A stretch of 37,642 bases of DNA. Source: Bacillota bacterium (GTDB taxonomy: Bacteria; Bacillota; Sulfobacillia; Sulfobacillales; JAIMBI01). This document shows positions 16,571 to 26,221 of this stretch, piece after piece. The notes under the pieces were generated by a model. The model did no database searches. It was not told the origin of the DNA and saw nothing but the letters and a program-made list of their open reading frames with translations. The first letter of the stretch is position 1. Each line of letters starts with the position of its first letter. A program made the position numbers and the translations under genes. Location of the stretch: NCBI GenBank assembly GCA_021846565.1, contig JAJZWS010000027.1, forward strand, positions 1 to 37,642, in the 5' to 3' direction.

Positions 16571-17389
16571 ATGAGCGACCAGGTGGAAATCTGGGGCTTG
16601 GGCCTCATGGGCCTGTCCCTGGCCGCGGGCCTCATGCAATCCGACCAGGCGTTCACGGTATACGGCATGGACTCGAGTGCGGCCGCGCGCACGCATGCGG
16701 CGGCCCAGGGCGTCCATATCGGACGGGCCCCCCGTCCGCGCTGGGTGGTGCTGGCCGTGCCCCCGCTCGCCGTCGTGCCGGTGCTGGCCGCTGCCACCGC
16801 ACGGCTCGAACCCGGCACGGTCGTCACCGACCTCACCAGCGTGAAGCACCACGTGCTGCCGGCGCTGGCGGCCCTGCCCCGCCAGCTCCGGGTGGCCAGC
16901 TCGCACCCCATGACGGGGCGCGAACGCGGGGGGAGTCAGAACTTCCAGGCGACGCTTTACGCCGATCGCATTTGGGCGCTCATCCCGGTGCCGGGACGGG
17001 AAAGTCCCGAGGCAGAGATGCGTGCGCTGGTGGAACCGCTGGGCGCCCGCCTCTTGACCGTGCCCGCGTCTCGCCACGATCGGCTGGCGGCGCGCACCAG
17101 CCATCTTCCGTATCTGAGTGCGCTGGCCCTGACCGCCGTAGCTCATGGCGATCGCGACACGCCGACGCTGATGGGGCCGGGCTTTTTGGGTGCCACCCGC
17201 ACGGCGGCGGCCCCTCCGGAGTTGTGGTCCGAGATCCTGGACGCCAACCGGGATGAGCTGTTGGCTGCCCTGCGTGACTACGTCGCCGAGCTTACGACCT
17301 GGGAGGCCGCGCTGTCGTCCATGCCCACCGACCACCTGCGGACCCGCATCCAAGCCATCCAAGAGATGCGCACGCGCTGGTCGTCGTGA
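16571..17389 (+). CDS. tyrA: Prephenate dehydrogenase
   Basis: Oxidises prephenate to 4-hydroxyphenylpyruvate for tyrosine synthesis. The 272-residue protein has the NAD(P)-binding [13 protein letters not shown] at 9-21, [12 protein letters not shown], the prephenate-binding [11 protein letters not shown] (His conserved), and the C-terminal helical domain with [10 protein letters not shown] and [13 protein letters not shown]. It has no ACT domain, so it is of the short type without that tyrosine feedback module. It is translationally coupled to aroF, separated by one base. Confidence 0.92.
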   Translation: MSDQVEIWGLGLMGLSLAAGLMQSDQAFTVYGMDSSAAARTHAAAQGVHIGRAPRPRWVVLAVPPLAVVPVLAAATARLEPGTVVTDLTSVKHHVLPALAALPRQLRVASSHPMTGRERGGSQNFQATLYADRIWALIPVPGRESPEAEMRALVEPLGARLLTVPASRHDRLAARTSHLPYLSALALTAVAHGDRDTPTLMGPGFLGATRTAAAPPELWSEILDANRDELLAALRDYVAELTTWEAALSSMPTDHLRTRIQAIQEMRTRWSS

Positions 17390-17426
17390 GGTCGGCGGAA
17401 GCCGAGGCATCAAATGCGTGTTAGGG

Positions 17427-17456
17427 TTGGCATGCCGAGCGGAGCACTGGTACACT
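17427..17456 (+). promoter_or_regulatory. Possible promoter of the diguanylate cyclase gene
   Basis: TTGGCA (17427-17432) and TACACT (17451-17456) with an 18-base spacer. The -10 hexamer is moderate. An inverted repeat GCGGAG/CTCCGC overlaps the -10, which could be an operator or the terminator stem of tyrA. Confidence 0.4.
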
Positions 17457-17459
17457 CCG

Positions 17460-17620
17460 CGCACTGGCGACGGATGCCTGTCCAGGATGGAGGTTGCATC
17501 ACAGGCAGAGTGGTCCGAGAGCCAATCTGCGGCAGAACACTAAGGGGAGACTCCCGTGAACCGACGGACCCAGGGAACTGGCAACCTCGGCGGTGGCCGA
17601 CCGCGTGAGGGGGCGTAGAC
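17460..17620 (+). ncRNA. Structured 5' leader of the GGDEF gene, class unknown
   Basis: About 160 bases between the likely start of transcription and the ATG. A perfect 8-bp long-range pairing joins GAGGTTGC (17490-17497) to GCAACCTC (17581-17588), enclosing hairpins CAGA/TCTG (around GTCCGAGAG), GGGAG/CTCCC and CCGT/ACGG. A competing local hairpin GCCTGT/ACAGGC occupies the 5' arm. I could not match the c-di-GMP-I or -II consensus. It may be a riboswitch-like element or simply a stable leader. Confidence 0.4.
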
Positions 17621-19258
17621 ATGCACGCCTTGTGGTTGGCCGCCGTATTTGGCATCCCGATCTTTTTCATGTTCCACTGGGGCTTGGACACTCTGCGCAG
17701 CAACGTCGAGCACACCAGTGCTCGCCTAATTGCCGCCCTGCATTTCGCCTTTGGCCTGATGTTGCTCACGGTGTACGCCATCCAGGTGGTGCCCCCCAGA
17801 GACGACCCGGTGCTCGGCCTTTATGTCATGGGTACCTTGGGTGTCCTGATCGCGGCCTTTGGCGTCCACCTGAGCCTGCGCGTCCTGCGGGTGATGGATC
17901 GGCTGCCCCCCGGGGTGGGCGTCGCGGTTGCGTACGTCTGGACCGTCCCGGGTCTGTGGACCCTGGTCACGGGACACAACGTCTTTGATGCTGATGCCTT
18001 TGTTCACCTGGGATTTTGGATCGATCCGCTGTACAATCGGCCGTTCCACTTGGCGATGTGGGTGGCGGTCGGCCTGTCGGCCGTGCTGGTTGCGGCATTG
18101 GCGTGGGTGCGTCGCCGCACCCGGGACCCGAGCCGCCGCGGCCAGATTGACGGCCTCTTGTGGGGCAACGCGCTGTTGGGCGGTGCGAACTTGTTTCTGG
18201 GTGCCCTGCTGCCCGTCCGCGCACCGAGTTGGATGCCGCCGTTCCCTTACCTGGTGGGCCTCCTTCTGTGGATGAGCGCCGTGCGCATCGCGTTGCGCCG
18301 GTATGCGTATCTCCCGTTTCGACTGCAGCAGTATCACCATTTGTTTTCGCTGACGCCAGCTCCCCTCCTGATGGTGGACGGTACCGGCCGCATCGTGGAT
18401 CGCAACCCGACTGCGGTTCACCTGGTGGGGTCGGCGGGTGATTCCCTGGCTGACCTCTTGTCCGCCGACCAGCGGGACGTACTGGCCCAGTTTCGCACTG
18501 GGTTTGCGCGCCGACGGCCCATACGGGGACGCGAGATCACGCTGCGTGGGTCTACCGGGGATCGCTGGATGACAGCGGAGGGCGACTACGTCACGGTGGA
18601 CGGCACCACGTACTGCATCTTGGTGTTGCATGACCTCACCGAGGAACGCGAGCGGCAAGCGCAGTTGGCGCATATGGCATATCACGATGACCTCACCACG
18701 CTCCCCAACGCCGCCCAGTTTTATCAGCGCGTCGCCGAGGCCTTGGCCGACGGCCCCGGCCATTGGGACACGTTTGCGCTGGCCATTCTCGATCTGGACA
18801 ATTTCAAGCAGATCAACGACACCTGGGGCCACCAAGCCGGCGACGCGGTGCTCGTGGAATTGGCGCGGCGCCTGGCGCGGCAGCGCCGCGGCACCGACGT
18901 GGTGAGCCGGCTGGGCGGTGACGAGTTTGGCGTACTGCTGGCCCAGGTGCCCGACCGATTGGGAGCGGAGTCCGCTGCCGAACGGCTGCTGGCGGCGGTG
19001 CGCACGCCCATCATCGTCGGACCCGGCGTGTCGATCGACCCCACGATCAGCGTGGGCCTCTGCCTGTATCCGAGCCAGCGTCATGACCGGGACAGCCTGA
19101 TTCGCGCCGCCGACATTGCGATGTATCAGGCCAAACACGCAGGCAAGAACCGCGCCTACGTCTTCCAGGAGGACTGGGCGCACGACGGGCCATTGGGGGG
19201 CGCCGCGCGTTCGGCCCTGGCGACCGATCCCGCAAGAACACCGGCCGGCCTCGCTTAA
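17621..19258 (+). CDS. Membrane-anchored diguanylate cyclase (7-8 TM, PAS, GGDEF)
   Basis: Makes cyclic di-GMP from two GTP. The 545-residue protein begins with about seven to eight transmembrane helices (1-225), then a PAS-like domain (about 235-335, FSLTPAPLLMVDGTGRIVDRNPTAV), then the GGDEF domain. The active-site GGDEF is intact at 432-436, with the upstream metal/GTP segment LDLDNFKQINDTWGHQAGD. An inhibitory I-site RxxD (RGTD, 423-426) stands five residues ahead, so product inhibition is likely. No EAL domain. ATG 17621 follows GAGGGGGCG. The membrane region is not a sensor type I can name. Confidence 0.9.
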   Translation: MHALWLAAVFGIPIFFMFHWGLDTLRSNVEHTSARLIAALHFAFGLMLLTVYAIQVVPPRDDPVLGLYVMGTLGVLIAAFGVHLSLRVLRVMDRLPPGVGVAVAYVWTVPGLWTLVTGHNVFDADAFVHLGFWIDPLYNRPFHLAMWVAVGLSAVLVAALAWVRRRTRDPSRRGQIDGLLWGNALLGGANLFLGALLPVRAPSWMPPFPYLVGLLLWMSAVRIALRRYAYLPFRLQQYHHLFSLTPAPLLMVDGTGRIVDRNPTAVHLVGSAGDSLADLLSADQRDVLAQFRTGFARRRPIRGREITLRGSTGDRWMTAEGDYVTVDGTTYCILVLHDLTEERERQAQLAHMAYHDDLTTLPNAAQFYQRVAEALADGPGHWDTFALAILDLDNFKQINDTWGHQAGDAVLVELARRLARQRRGTDVVSRLGGDEFGVLLAQVPDRLGAESAAERLLAAVRTPIIVGPGVSIDPTISVGLCLYPSQRHDRDSLIRAADIAMYQAKHAGKNRAYVFQEDWAHDGPLGGAARSALATDPARTPAGLA

Positions 19259-19290
19259 AACCGCTTAAAACCGCTTAAAACCGCTTAAAA
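19251..19290. repeat. Four tandem copies of a 10-bp unit between convergent genes
   Basis: The unit CCGCTTAAAA is repeated four times without a gap (the first copy begins TCGC). The TAA stop of the diguanylate cyclase lies in copy 1 and the minus-strand TAA stop of the SDR gene lies in copy 4, so each copy offers a stop codon on both strands. Confidence 0.95.
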
Positions 19291-20091
19291 CATCTGATGG
19301 CCCCCGTCGACGGACAGCACCTGACCCGTGATGAAGTCGGACTGGGGATGAACCAAGAAACGCACCGCCCACGCAATGTCCTGTGGTGTGCCCAACCGAC
19401 CTACCGGTGTGGCCGAGACCAGCCGCCTCTGCTCCTCGGGGCTCATCGCGCGCCACTGGCGCTCCGTGGCGGGGTTGCTGCGGATGAAGCCGGGCGCAAT
19501 CGCGTTCACCGTGATGCCGTGCGGCCCCAGCTCAAAGGCCATCTGCCGCGTGAGCCCAATCTCACCCGCCTTGGTGCTGGTGTACGCCTGAATGCCCGTG
19601 AGGCTCCAACTGCGGCCCGCCCCTGACGTGATGTTCACGATGCGGCCGTAGGCGCGCGCCTTCATGAGGGGCGCCACCGCGCGGATCCCGCGAAACGCCC
19701 CGCCCAGGTTGGCCTCCATCACGGCGGCCCAGGCCTCGTCGGAGACTTGTTCGATGGGGTGATGGACCTGACCCGCCACGCCGCCCGCATTGTTGATGAG
19801 GATATCCACTTGCCCGTCATGGCGGTCAGCGATTTCGTCCACCCACGCCTCCCAGGCCCCCGAATCCCGCACATCCAGTGTCCGCGGGACGAACGCCCCC
19901 GGATCCGCCGCCTCTATCAACTGCTGCGTGGCCCAAAGTTCGTCCGCCGCCAGATCCGCCCCATGCACCACCGCACCCAATTCGGCCAGCATGCCGGCCA
20001 TCGCCTGGCCCAGCCCGTGCCCCGCCCCGGTCACGATCGCCACCTGACCCAGAAACTCGTCCCGGCTCCTCGTCGACGCCTTCGCTTGCAT
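19285..20091 (-). CDS. Short-chain dehydrogenase/reductase (3-oxoacyl-ACP reductase-like)
   Basis: A classical SDR of 268 residues. The NAD(P)-binding TGAGHGLG is at 21-28, NNAGG at 100-104, the catalytic Ser in NITS (156), and YxxxK at Tyr170/Lys174 (AYTSTKAG), then NAIAPGFIRS and the C-terminal GQVLSVDGGHQMF. It oxidises an alcohol or reduces a ketone with NAD(P); the substrate is not deducible. ATG 20091 lies 8 bases after the stop of the CGNR gene, with AAGGAG somewhat far upstream (14 bases), so translation is probably coupled. Confidence 0.88.
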   Translation of the reverse strand: MQAKASTRSRDEFLGQVAIVTGAGHGLGQAMAGMLAELGAVVHGADLAADELWATQQLIEAADPGAFVPRTLDVRDSGAWEAWVDEIADRHDGQVDILINNAGGVAGQVHHPIEQVSDEAWAAVMEANLGGAFRGIRAVAPLMKARAYGRIVNITSGAGRSWSLTGIQAYTSTKAGEIGLTRQMAFELGPHGITVNAIAPGFIRSNPATERQWRAMSPEEQRRLVSATPVGRLGTPQDIAWAVRFLVHPQSDFITGQVLSVDGGHQMF

Positions 20092-20099
20092 CTGCGTGT

Positions 20100-20669
20100 T
20101 CAGCGCTCCTTCTGATCCCTGTGTCCAGAAACCGACCGCCTGCGCGCGCGATGGCGCCGCGCTTTCATCCGATTGCCGCAGGCGGCCATGGAGCACCACT
20201 TCTGCGTGGCGCTGTGCGACCCATCGTAGTACGCCCACCGGCAGTCGGGATTTTGGCACACCTTCACGCGGGCCCAGACGGGACTGGCCTGGCAAAGCGC
20301 CACCTCTGCCACCAGGGCCCCCAGCGCGTCGGCCACCGTCCTCGCCGGCTGCAGCTGGTCGAGAAACCCGTCGGTGGCGACGGCAAACGGCACAGGGTAG
20401 CGGACCAGCCATGCGTTCAGGCGGTCGAGCTCATGGATCGGTGGCGCGTCCCCGCTCCCATGCCAGGCCACCACGTCCCGAAATCCTTCGCGCAGCACCC
20501 GTGCCGCCTCGGTTTCCTCCTCCGACGGCCGCGGCCCCGTGAACGCCCGCTCCTGACGGAGCCACGTGGCAAACCCGGCCGATGCCTTAAACGTGTCCTG
20601 CCCCAGATCGATGTCACGGGTGTTCAAAAAGGCAATAATGCGAGCGGCCCGCGCCGGCACGGTGCCCAC
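20100..20669 (-). CDS. CGNR zinc-finger regulator (ABATE-domain type)
   Basis: The 189-residue protein ends in the CGNR zinc finger: CQNPDCRWAYYDGSHSATQKWCSMAACGNRMKARRHRAR, with four Cys and a basic tail that should bind DNA. The N-terminal helical part (FLNTRDIDLGQDTF..., LDRLNAWLVRYPV) fits the ABATE/stress-regulator domain. GTG 20669 lies 9 bases after AGGAGG; the longer TTG start at 20732 has none. It is the first gene of a pair with the SDR gene and divergent from the MBL-fold gene, so it likely controls one or both. Confidence 0.82.
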   Translation of the reverse strand: MGTVPARAARIIAFLNTRDIDLGQDTFKASAGFATWLRQERAFTGPRPSEEETEAARVLREGFRDVVAWHGSGDAPPIHELDRLNAWLVRYPVPFAVATDGFLDQLQPARTVADALGALVAEVALCQASPVWARVKVCQNPDCRWAYYDGSHSATQKWCSMAACGNRMKARRHRARRRSVSGHRDQKER

Positions 20670-20724
20670 AAGATCCCCCCTCCTGCGCTCCAGTGTGTCA
20701 CCGGGGGCGAGCAGGGTCCACCAG

Positions 20725-20753
20725 TTGACCAATTTCGCGAAGGGGGATAACCT
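20725..20753 (+). promoter_or_regulatory. Promoter of the MBL-fold gene with a spacer palindrome
   Basis: TTGACC (20725-20730) and TAACCT (20748-20753) are exactly 17 bases apart. The palindrome TTCGCGAA (20734-20741) sits in the spacer and could be an operator for the divergent CGNR regulator. Confidence 0.6.
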
Positions 20754-20807
20754 TTATGAAGGCCATGAGGGTTTCCATCTACCAAAGATACACAGGGAGG
20801 CGCAGAA

Positions 20808-21470
20808 ATGATCCCGATGACCGCGGTCTATCCTGGCGTGTGGCGTTGGGAGACGCCCGACCCCGAGGACGACTGGATGATGGTGGGTCACGCCCTGACG
20901 ACACCCGCCGGCGTGGTGTTGGTGGACCCGCCGGTGGTGCCGGGCATCCAGAGTGCGCTGGCGGGGTTCGGGTCCGTCCTGGGGGTGGTGCTGACCACCC
21001 ATGACCACCTGCGGGGCGCCGAGTGGTTTCACCGCACCACGGGAGCCCCCGTCCATCTTCCGCGCCTATCCTACGACCAGCCGGGCTTGCGGGACCGGCT
21101 CAGCCGTGCCCGGCCCTATGACGACGGCGACGAGCTGCCCGGGGGACTCCAGGCCCACCGCATCCGGGTGCCCGCGCTCATGTGGGACGACGGCACCTAC
21201 GTGGACGAGATGACGCTCACCACCCCCGACGGGGGCGCGCTGCTCACCGGCGACGTGGTCATGGGTACGCCCACGGGCCAACTCTGGGCTTGCCCAGAGG
21301 GACTCACCCTGCACCCGGATCCCCGAAAGGTCACCGCCTCACTGACGACCTTCCGTGAGGTCTTGGCGCACCACCCGTCGATCCACACCCTGCTCGCCTC
21401 ACATGGCACGGACCTCATCGGTTCCGTCGCCGCGGCAGCGGACCAACACCCATCCCGAGCGCCGGTCTGA
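20808..21470 (+). CDS. MBL-fold-like protein with degenerate metal motif
   Basis: The 220-residue protein has the order of a small metallo-beta-lactamase fold: VVLVDPPVVPG, then VVLTTHDHLRGAEWFH where a hydrolase would have HxHxDH, then ALLTGDVVMG, and LLASHGTDL near the end. Only the HDH part, the Asp of GD and the final His remain of the usual metal ligands, so it may bind one metal or none. ATG 20808 follows AGGGAGG. A divergent neighbour is the CGNR/SDR pair. It could be a modified hydrolase or a binding protein. Confidence 0.75.
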   Translation: MIPMTAVYPGVWRWETPDPEDDWMMVGHALTTPAGVVLVDPPVVPGIQSALAGFGSVLGVVLTTHDHLRGAEWFHRTTGAPVHLPRLSYDQPGLRDRLSRARPYDDGDELPGGLQAHRIRVPALMWDDGTYVDEMTLTTPDGGALLTGDVVMGTPTGQLWACPEGLTLHPDPRKVTASLTTFREVLAHHPSIHTLLASHGTDLIGSVAAAADQHPSRAPV

Positions 21471-21477
21471 CCGGCGC
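21459..21477. terminator. Bidirectional hairpin between convergent genes
   Basis: GCGCCGG and CCGGCGC form a 7-bp stem around TCTGA; with inner pairing the arms extend to nine bases. It contains the TGA stop of the MBL-fold gene and lies six bases from the rsgA stop. No T-run follows on either strand, so termination may be weak. Confidence 0.45.
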
Positions 21478-21483
21478 CCGGGA

Positions 21484-22599
21484 TCACCGAAACTTTTCGC
21501 GGCGCGCTGCCCGGCCGTCCCGCGTGCGCTGGGCCCGCTGGCGGCGCGCCGCCGCCGCCAGGGCCCGATCCTCCTTGCGGGCCTGAAACGCCTGCTCGCG
21601 TTCCAGCCGTCGGTACGATTCGAGCCGACCGGGATCCAGGTGACCGTCGGCCACGGCCTCCAGCACCGCACACCCCGGCTCGCCGTCGTGGCGGCAGTCC
21701 GCAAATCGGCATCGCGCCGTGAGATCGTCGACGTCGGCAAACGCCGACTGGAGCCCACCGTCCAGGCTCACGAGGCCCACCTCGCGCATGCCAGGGGTAT
21801 CAATCAACAGAGCCCCGCCCGCCAGGCGCAGGAGATGGCGGGACGTCGTCGTATGCCGTCCCCGGCCGTCCTGGAGCCGAACCGCCCCCACCGCCTGCTG
21901 GGGTTCCCCGCCGATGGCGCCATCAGGGTCTCCCTCGCCCAGTAGCGCGTTGACCAGGGTGGACTTGCCCACCCCGGACGACCCCAACAGCACGACAGTT
22001 TTCCCGGGCTCCAAGAACGGCGTCAGCTGGTCCAGCCCCGCTCCGGTGACCGCGCTCACCGCCCGCACCGGCACGCCCAGCGCAACGGCCTCGGCCTCGT
22101 CGATCCGGCTGGCCGCGTCGGGCGCCTGGTCGATTTTATTCAGCACGACGACGGGCGACGCCCCCCCGTCCCAGGCGAGCGCCAGGTACCGCTCCAGCCG
22201 CCGCACGTTGAAATCATGGCCCAGTGCCTGCACGATGAACGTATAGTCGACGTTGGCGGCAGCCACTTGGGGAACCGCCCTTTCCCCCGCGGCTTTGCGG
22301 ACAAACTGTGAGCGGCGCGGCAGCACGCCGTGAATCCGATGCCGGCTGGCGGGCGTGGCCTCCACGTAGTCGCCCACTCCGGGCAGCGCCTCGACATCCG
22401 TCACCTGATGCCAGAGGCGGCCCGACAGCTCCGCCTCGCAGGTGCCCTGCCCCGTGGCCAGCCGGTACAGCCCCCGTTGTTCCTCGATAATGCGGGCGGG
22501 CTCCCCCGTCCGCGGTGCCCCGTCCCAGGCCGCCTGCCACCCGGCATCCCAACCCCACGCCGCCAGCGACGACGTCGGTCCCTGTCCTGATGCGTTCAA
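21484..22599 (-). CDS. rsgA: Ribosome small-subunit biogenesis GTPase RsgA
   Basis: A circularly permuted GTPase that checks late 30S maturation. In 371 residues the G motifs come in permuted order: NKID (154-157, G4), then GSSGVGKST (206-214, G1), then DTPG (267-270, G3). An N-terminal OB-fold region precedes them and a zinc knuckle follows (Cys297, Cys302, His304, Cys310). A long basic tail (RRLEREQAFQARKEDRALAAA...) would contact rRNA. The TTG start at 22599 is placed by AAGGAGG five to six bases before it; the frame upstream has no other site. Confidence 0.94.
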   Translation of the reverse strand: MNASGQGPTSSLAAWGWDAGWQAAWDGAPRTGEPARIIEEQRGLYRLATGQGTCEAELSGRLWHQVTDVEALPGVGDYVEATPASRHRIHGVLPRRSQFVRKAAGERAVPQVAAANVDYTFIVQALGHDFNVRRLERYLALAWDGGASPVVVLNKIDQAPDAASRIDEAEAVALGVPVRAVSAVTGAGLDQLTPFLEPGKTVVLLGSSGVGKSTLVNALLGEGDPDGAIGGEPQQAVGAVRLQDGRGRHTTTSRHLLRLAGGALLIDTPGMREVGLVSLDGGLQSAFADVDDLTARCRFADCRHDGEPGCAVLEAVADGHLDPGRLESYRRLEREQAFQARKEDRALAAAARRQRAQRTRDGRAARREKFR

Positions 22600-22647
22600 C
22601 GCGGCCTCCTTCTTCTGGTTGCACACACGCCACACCCCTCGCCACAA

Positions 22648-22677
22648 GCAAAACGGCCTGGGCAGCGTGCCCAGGCC
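22648..22677 (-). terminator. Terminator/attenuator upstream of rsgA
   Basis: On the minus strand GGCCTGGGC and GCCCAGGCC form a perfect 9-bp stem with a 5-base loop, followed by GTTTTGC. It lies 48 bases before the rsgA start, after a short ORF, so it either ends that ORF's transcript or attenuates rsgA. Confidence 0.6.
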
Positions 22678-22695
22678 GCGAGAGCGCGTACGAGC

Positions 22696-22773
22696 CTACC
22701 AGGAGGCCAGTCGAACACCGCTCCGGGACGTGGCAAAACGCTGCCGACCCGCACAAAAGCTCCAGGCCGTCAT
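22696..22773 (-). CDS. Possible 25-residue leader peptide upstream of rsgA
   Basis: An ATG at 22773 follows GAGGGGAGG at good distance and opens a 25-codon frame (MTAWSFCAGRQRFATSRSGV...) ending in SW then TAG. The stop lies 18 bases before the hairpin at 22648-22677. The pairing of strong ribosome binding site, short frame and terminator resembles an attenuation leader, but the peptide has no run of one amino acid. Confidence 0.35.
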   Translation of the reverse strand: MTAWSFCAGRQRFATSRSGVRLASW

Positions 22774-22874
22774 AGTCGCCACCTCCCCTCGACGGACCCA
22801 AGGGGCGGTCCTCCATGACCCCATGGTGATGGCGGCGGCAGAGGCTGTCAAGGGCGCCCGGGCTCTATGCTAAA

Positions 22875-23022
22875 ACCTGTGGGATCGGGCGGCAGGAAGA
22901 AGCTGCCGCGGGGCGTGGCTTCGGTAATCCATGCGGGGTGTGGCTCACCCCATTGAGCCAGGTGCCGGCAGCATCTCCAGCATGTCCCCCGTGTCCCGGG
23001 CCGAAACCCGAACGGCACCTCA
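22875..23022. other. Hairpin-rich intergenic region upstream of the katG promoter
   Basis: Contains inverted repeats GCGGCAG/CTGCCGC, TGGCTCA/TGAGCCA and GGTGCCG/CGGCACC. No open frame is convincing. These may belong to the leftward leader of rsgA or be remnants of an RNA gene. Confidence 0.35.
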
Positions 23023-23051
23023 TTGACGCGCCCAGCCGATTAGTTTAGAAT
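23023..23051 (+). promoter_or_regulatory. Promoter of katG
   Basis: TTGACG (23023-23028) and TAGAAT (23046-23051) with a 17-base spacer, each one base from consensus. The AT-rich stretch ATTAGTTTAGAATCAAT over the -10 is a weak imperfect palindrome, not close to a PerR box. The transcript would have a leader of about 145 bases. Confidence 0.75.
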
Positions 23052-23163
23052 CAATCCCAGATGAGAAGTAGTATACGATAGACCGCCTCCTCGCTTGAGA
23101 TGGACCCAGGTTCCCGTCAGGCGTTGACCGCGCAGTATCGCCTGTATCCTTGCCGTTCGCTAG

Positions 23164-25389
<2,226 letters not shown>

Positions 25390-25414
25390 CCTCGTAAGCC
25401 TCCGCTTCGCTAAT

Positions 25415-25444
25415 GCCGGTCCGCGGAATGGCGGGCCGGCTTTG
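25415..25444 (+). terminator. Terminator hairpin after katG
   Basis: GCCGGTCCGC and GCGGGCCGGC pair with one G-T wobble around GGAATG and are followed by a short TTT tract. Confidence 0.6.
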
Positions 25445-26221
25445 GCGTGGCGCGCGCCCGTTGCCCACTCAGCACCGAGCTCCCCTGCATAATCTCGGGG
25501 TGGCGTCGAGGGCGGCGCGGCGGCCAGGACATGAACGGTAAAGTCCCCGATCGCGGAGGAGGCGTTGCGGCCGCTTCGTGCGAGGCACCTGCGTGGCATC
25601 CGTCGATGGGTTCCTAGCAGTCGACCCTCGATGCTGCGCGTGCTGTTCGCCCGGCAGAGCGCTCCTTCTATCGGTTCGGTGTCCCGCGGGACGTGTCCCC
25701 CATACCCAATCCTGCGAGAAAAGCTGGGTGGCCGGGGGATGGCCATCAGCGACAGTGCCCGGGACCTCCTTGGGGACCGCACCGGAGGACACCCCTGGTG
25801 CGTCATGGAGATGGCGTCCGAAGCCTGGGTGATGCGTGGCAGCCCATCCTCGGCGACGCGTCTGGACGCTCTGCACGTCCTCATGGGATGCCACCGGGCG
25901 TGAGCGCCTCCCCCCCCCGTCCATGACGTCCAGTAGCAGGATGTTCGGCGGGGGCGTCATGCCGACGCGGTGCTCACGCGAATCCCCGGAGGATGGCCCC
26001 ATATGACGGGTCACTGAATTCGAGCGCGGTCCCCCGGGGGACAGAGGCTTCTCCAGGACAGGACCATCGTGAAGCGCAACTCGCATCGGGGCGAGCGCCT
26101 TGCGAAGAGATGTTCGGTGCTTGGGTGCGCTGAGATGTCGCCCGACGGTGAACCGCCCGGCCCATCGTGCGTGGCGCCGCAGACCGGTTCCGCAGTTTTC
26201 GGCCATGGTACACTCGACAGG
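25445..26221. other. Gene-poor 0.8-kb stretch between katG and the aquaporin gene
   Basis: Long open frames exist on both strands but none has a ribosome binding site plus protein-like composition. A minus-strand stretch near 25950 reads PPNILLLDVMDGGG, faintly like a response-regulator Asp region, just before a run of nine Cs (25910-25918 on the plus strand). It could be a decayed gene; I would not annotate one. Confidence 0.4.

Noticed and set aside
17460-17620. Known c-di-GMP or cobalamin riboswitch in the GGDEF leader
   Set aside because: The GEMM core and the c-di-GMP-II signature are not found, and the partial likeness to cobalamin aptamers does not extend to the B12 box.
23040-23060. 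PerR box at the katG promoter
   Set aside because: The AT-rich stretch matches its own reverse complement at only about 10 of 17 positions and does not fit the PerR consensus.
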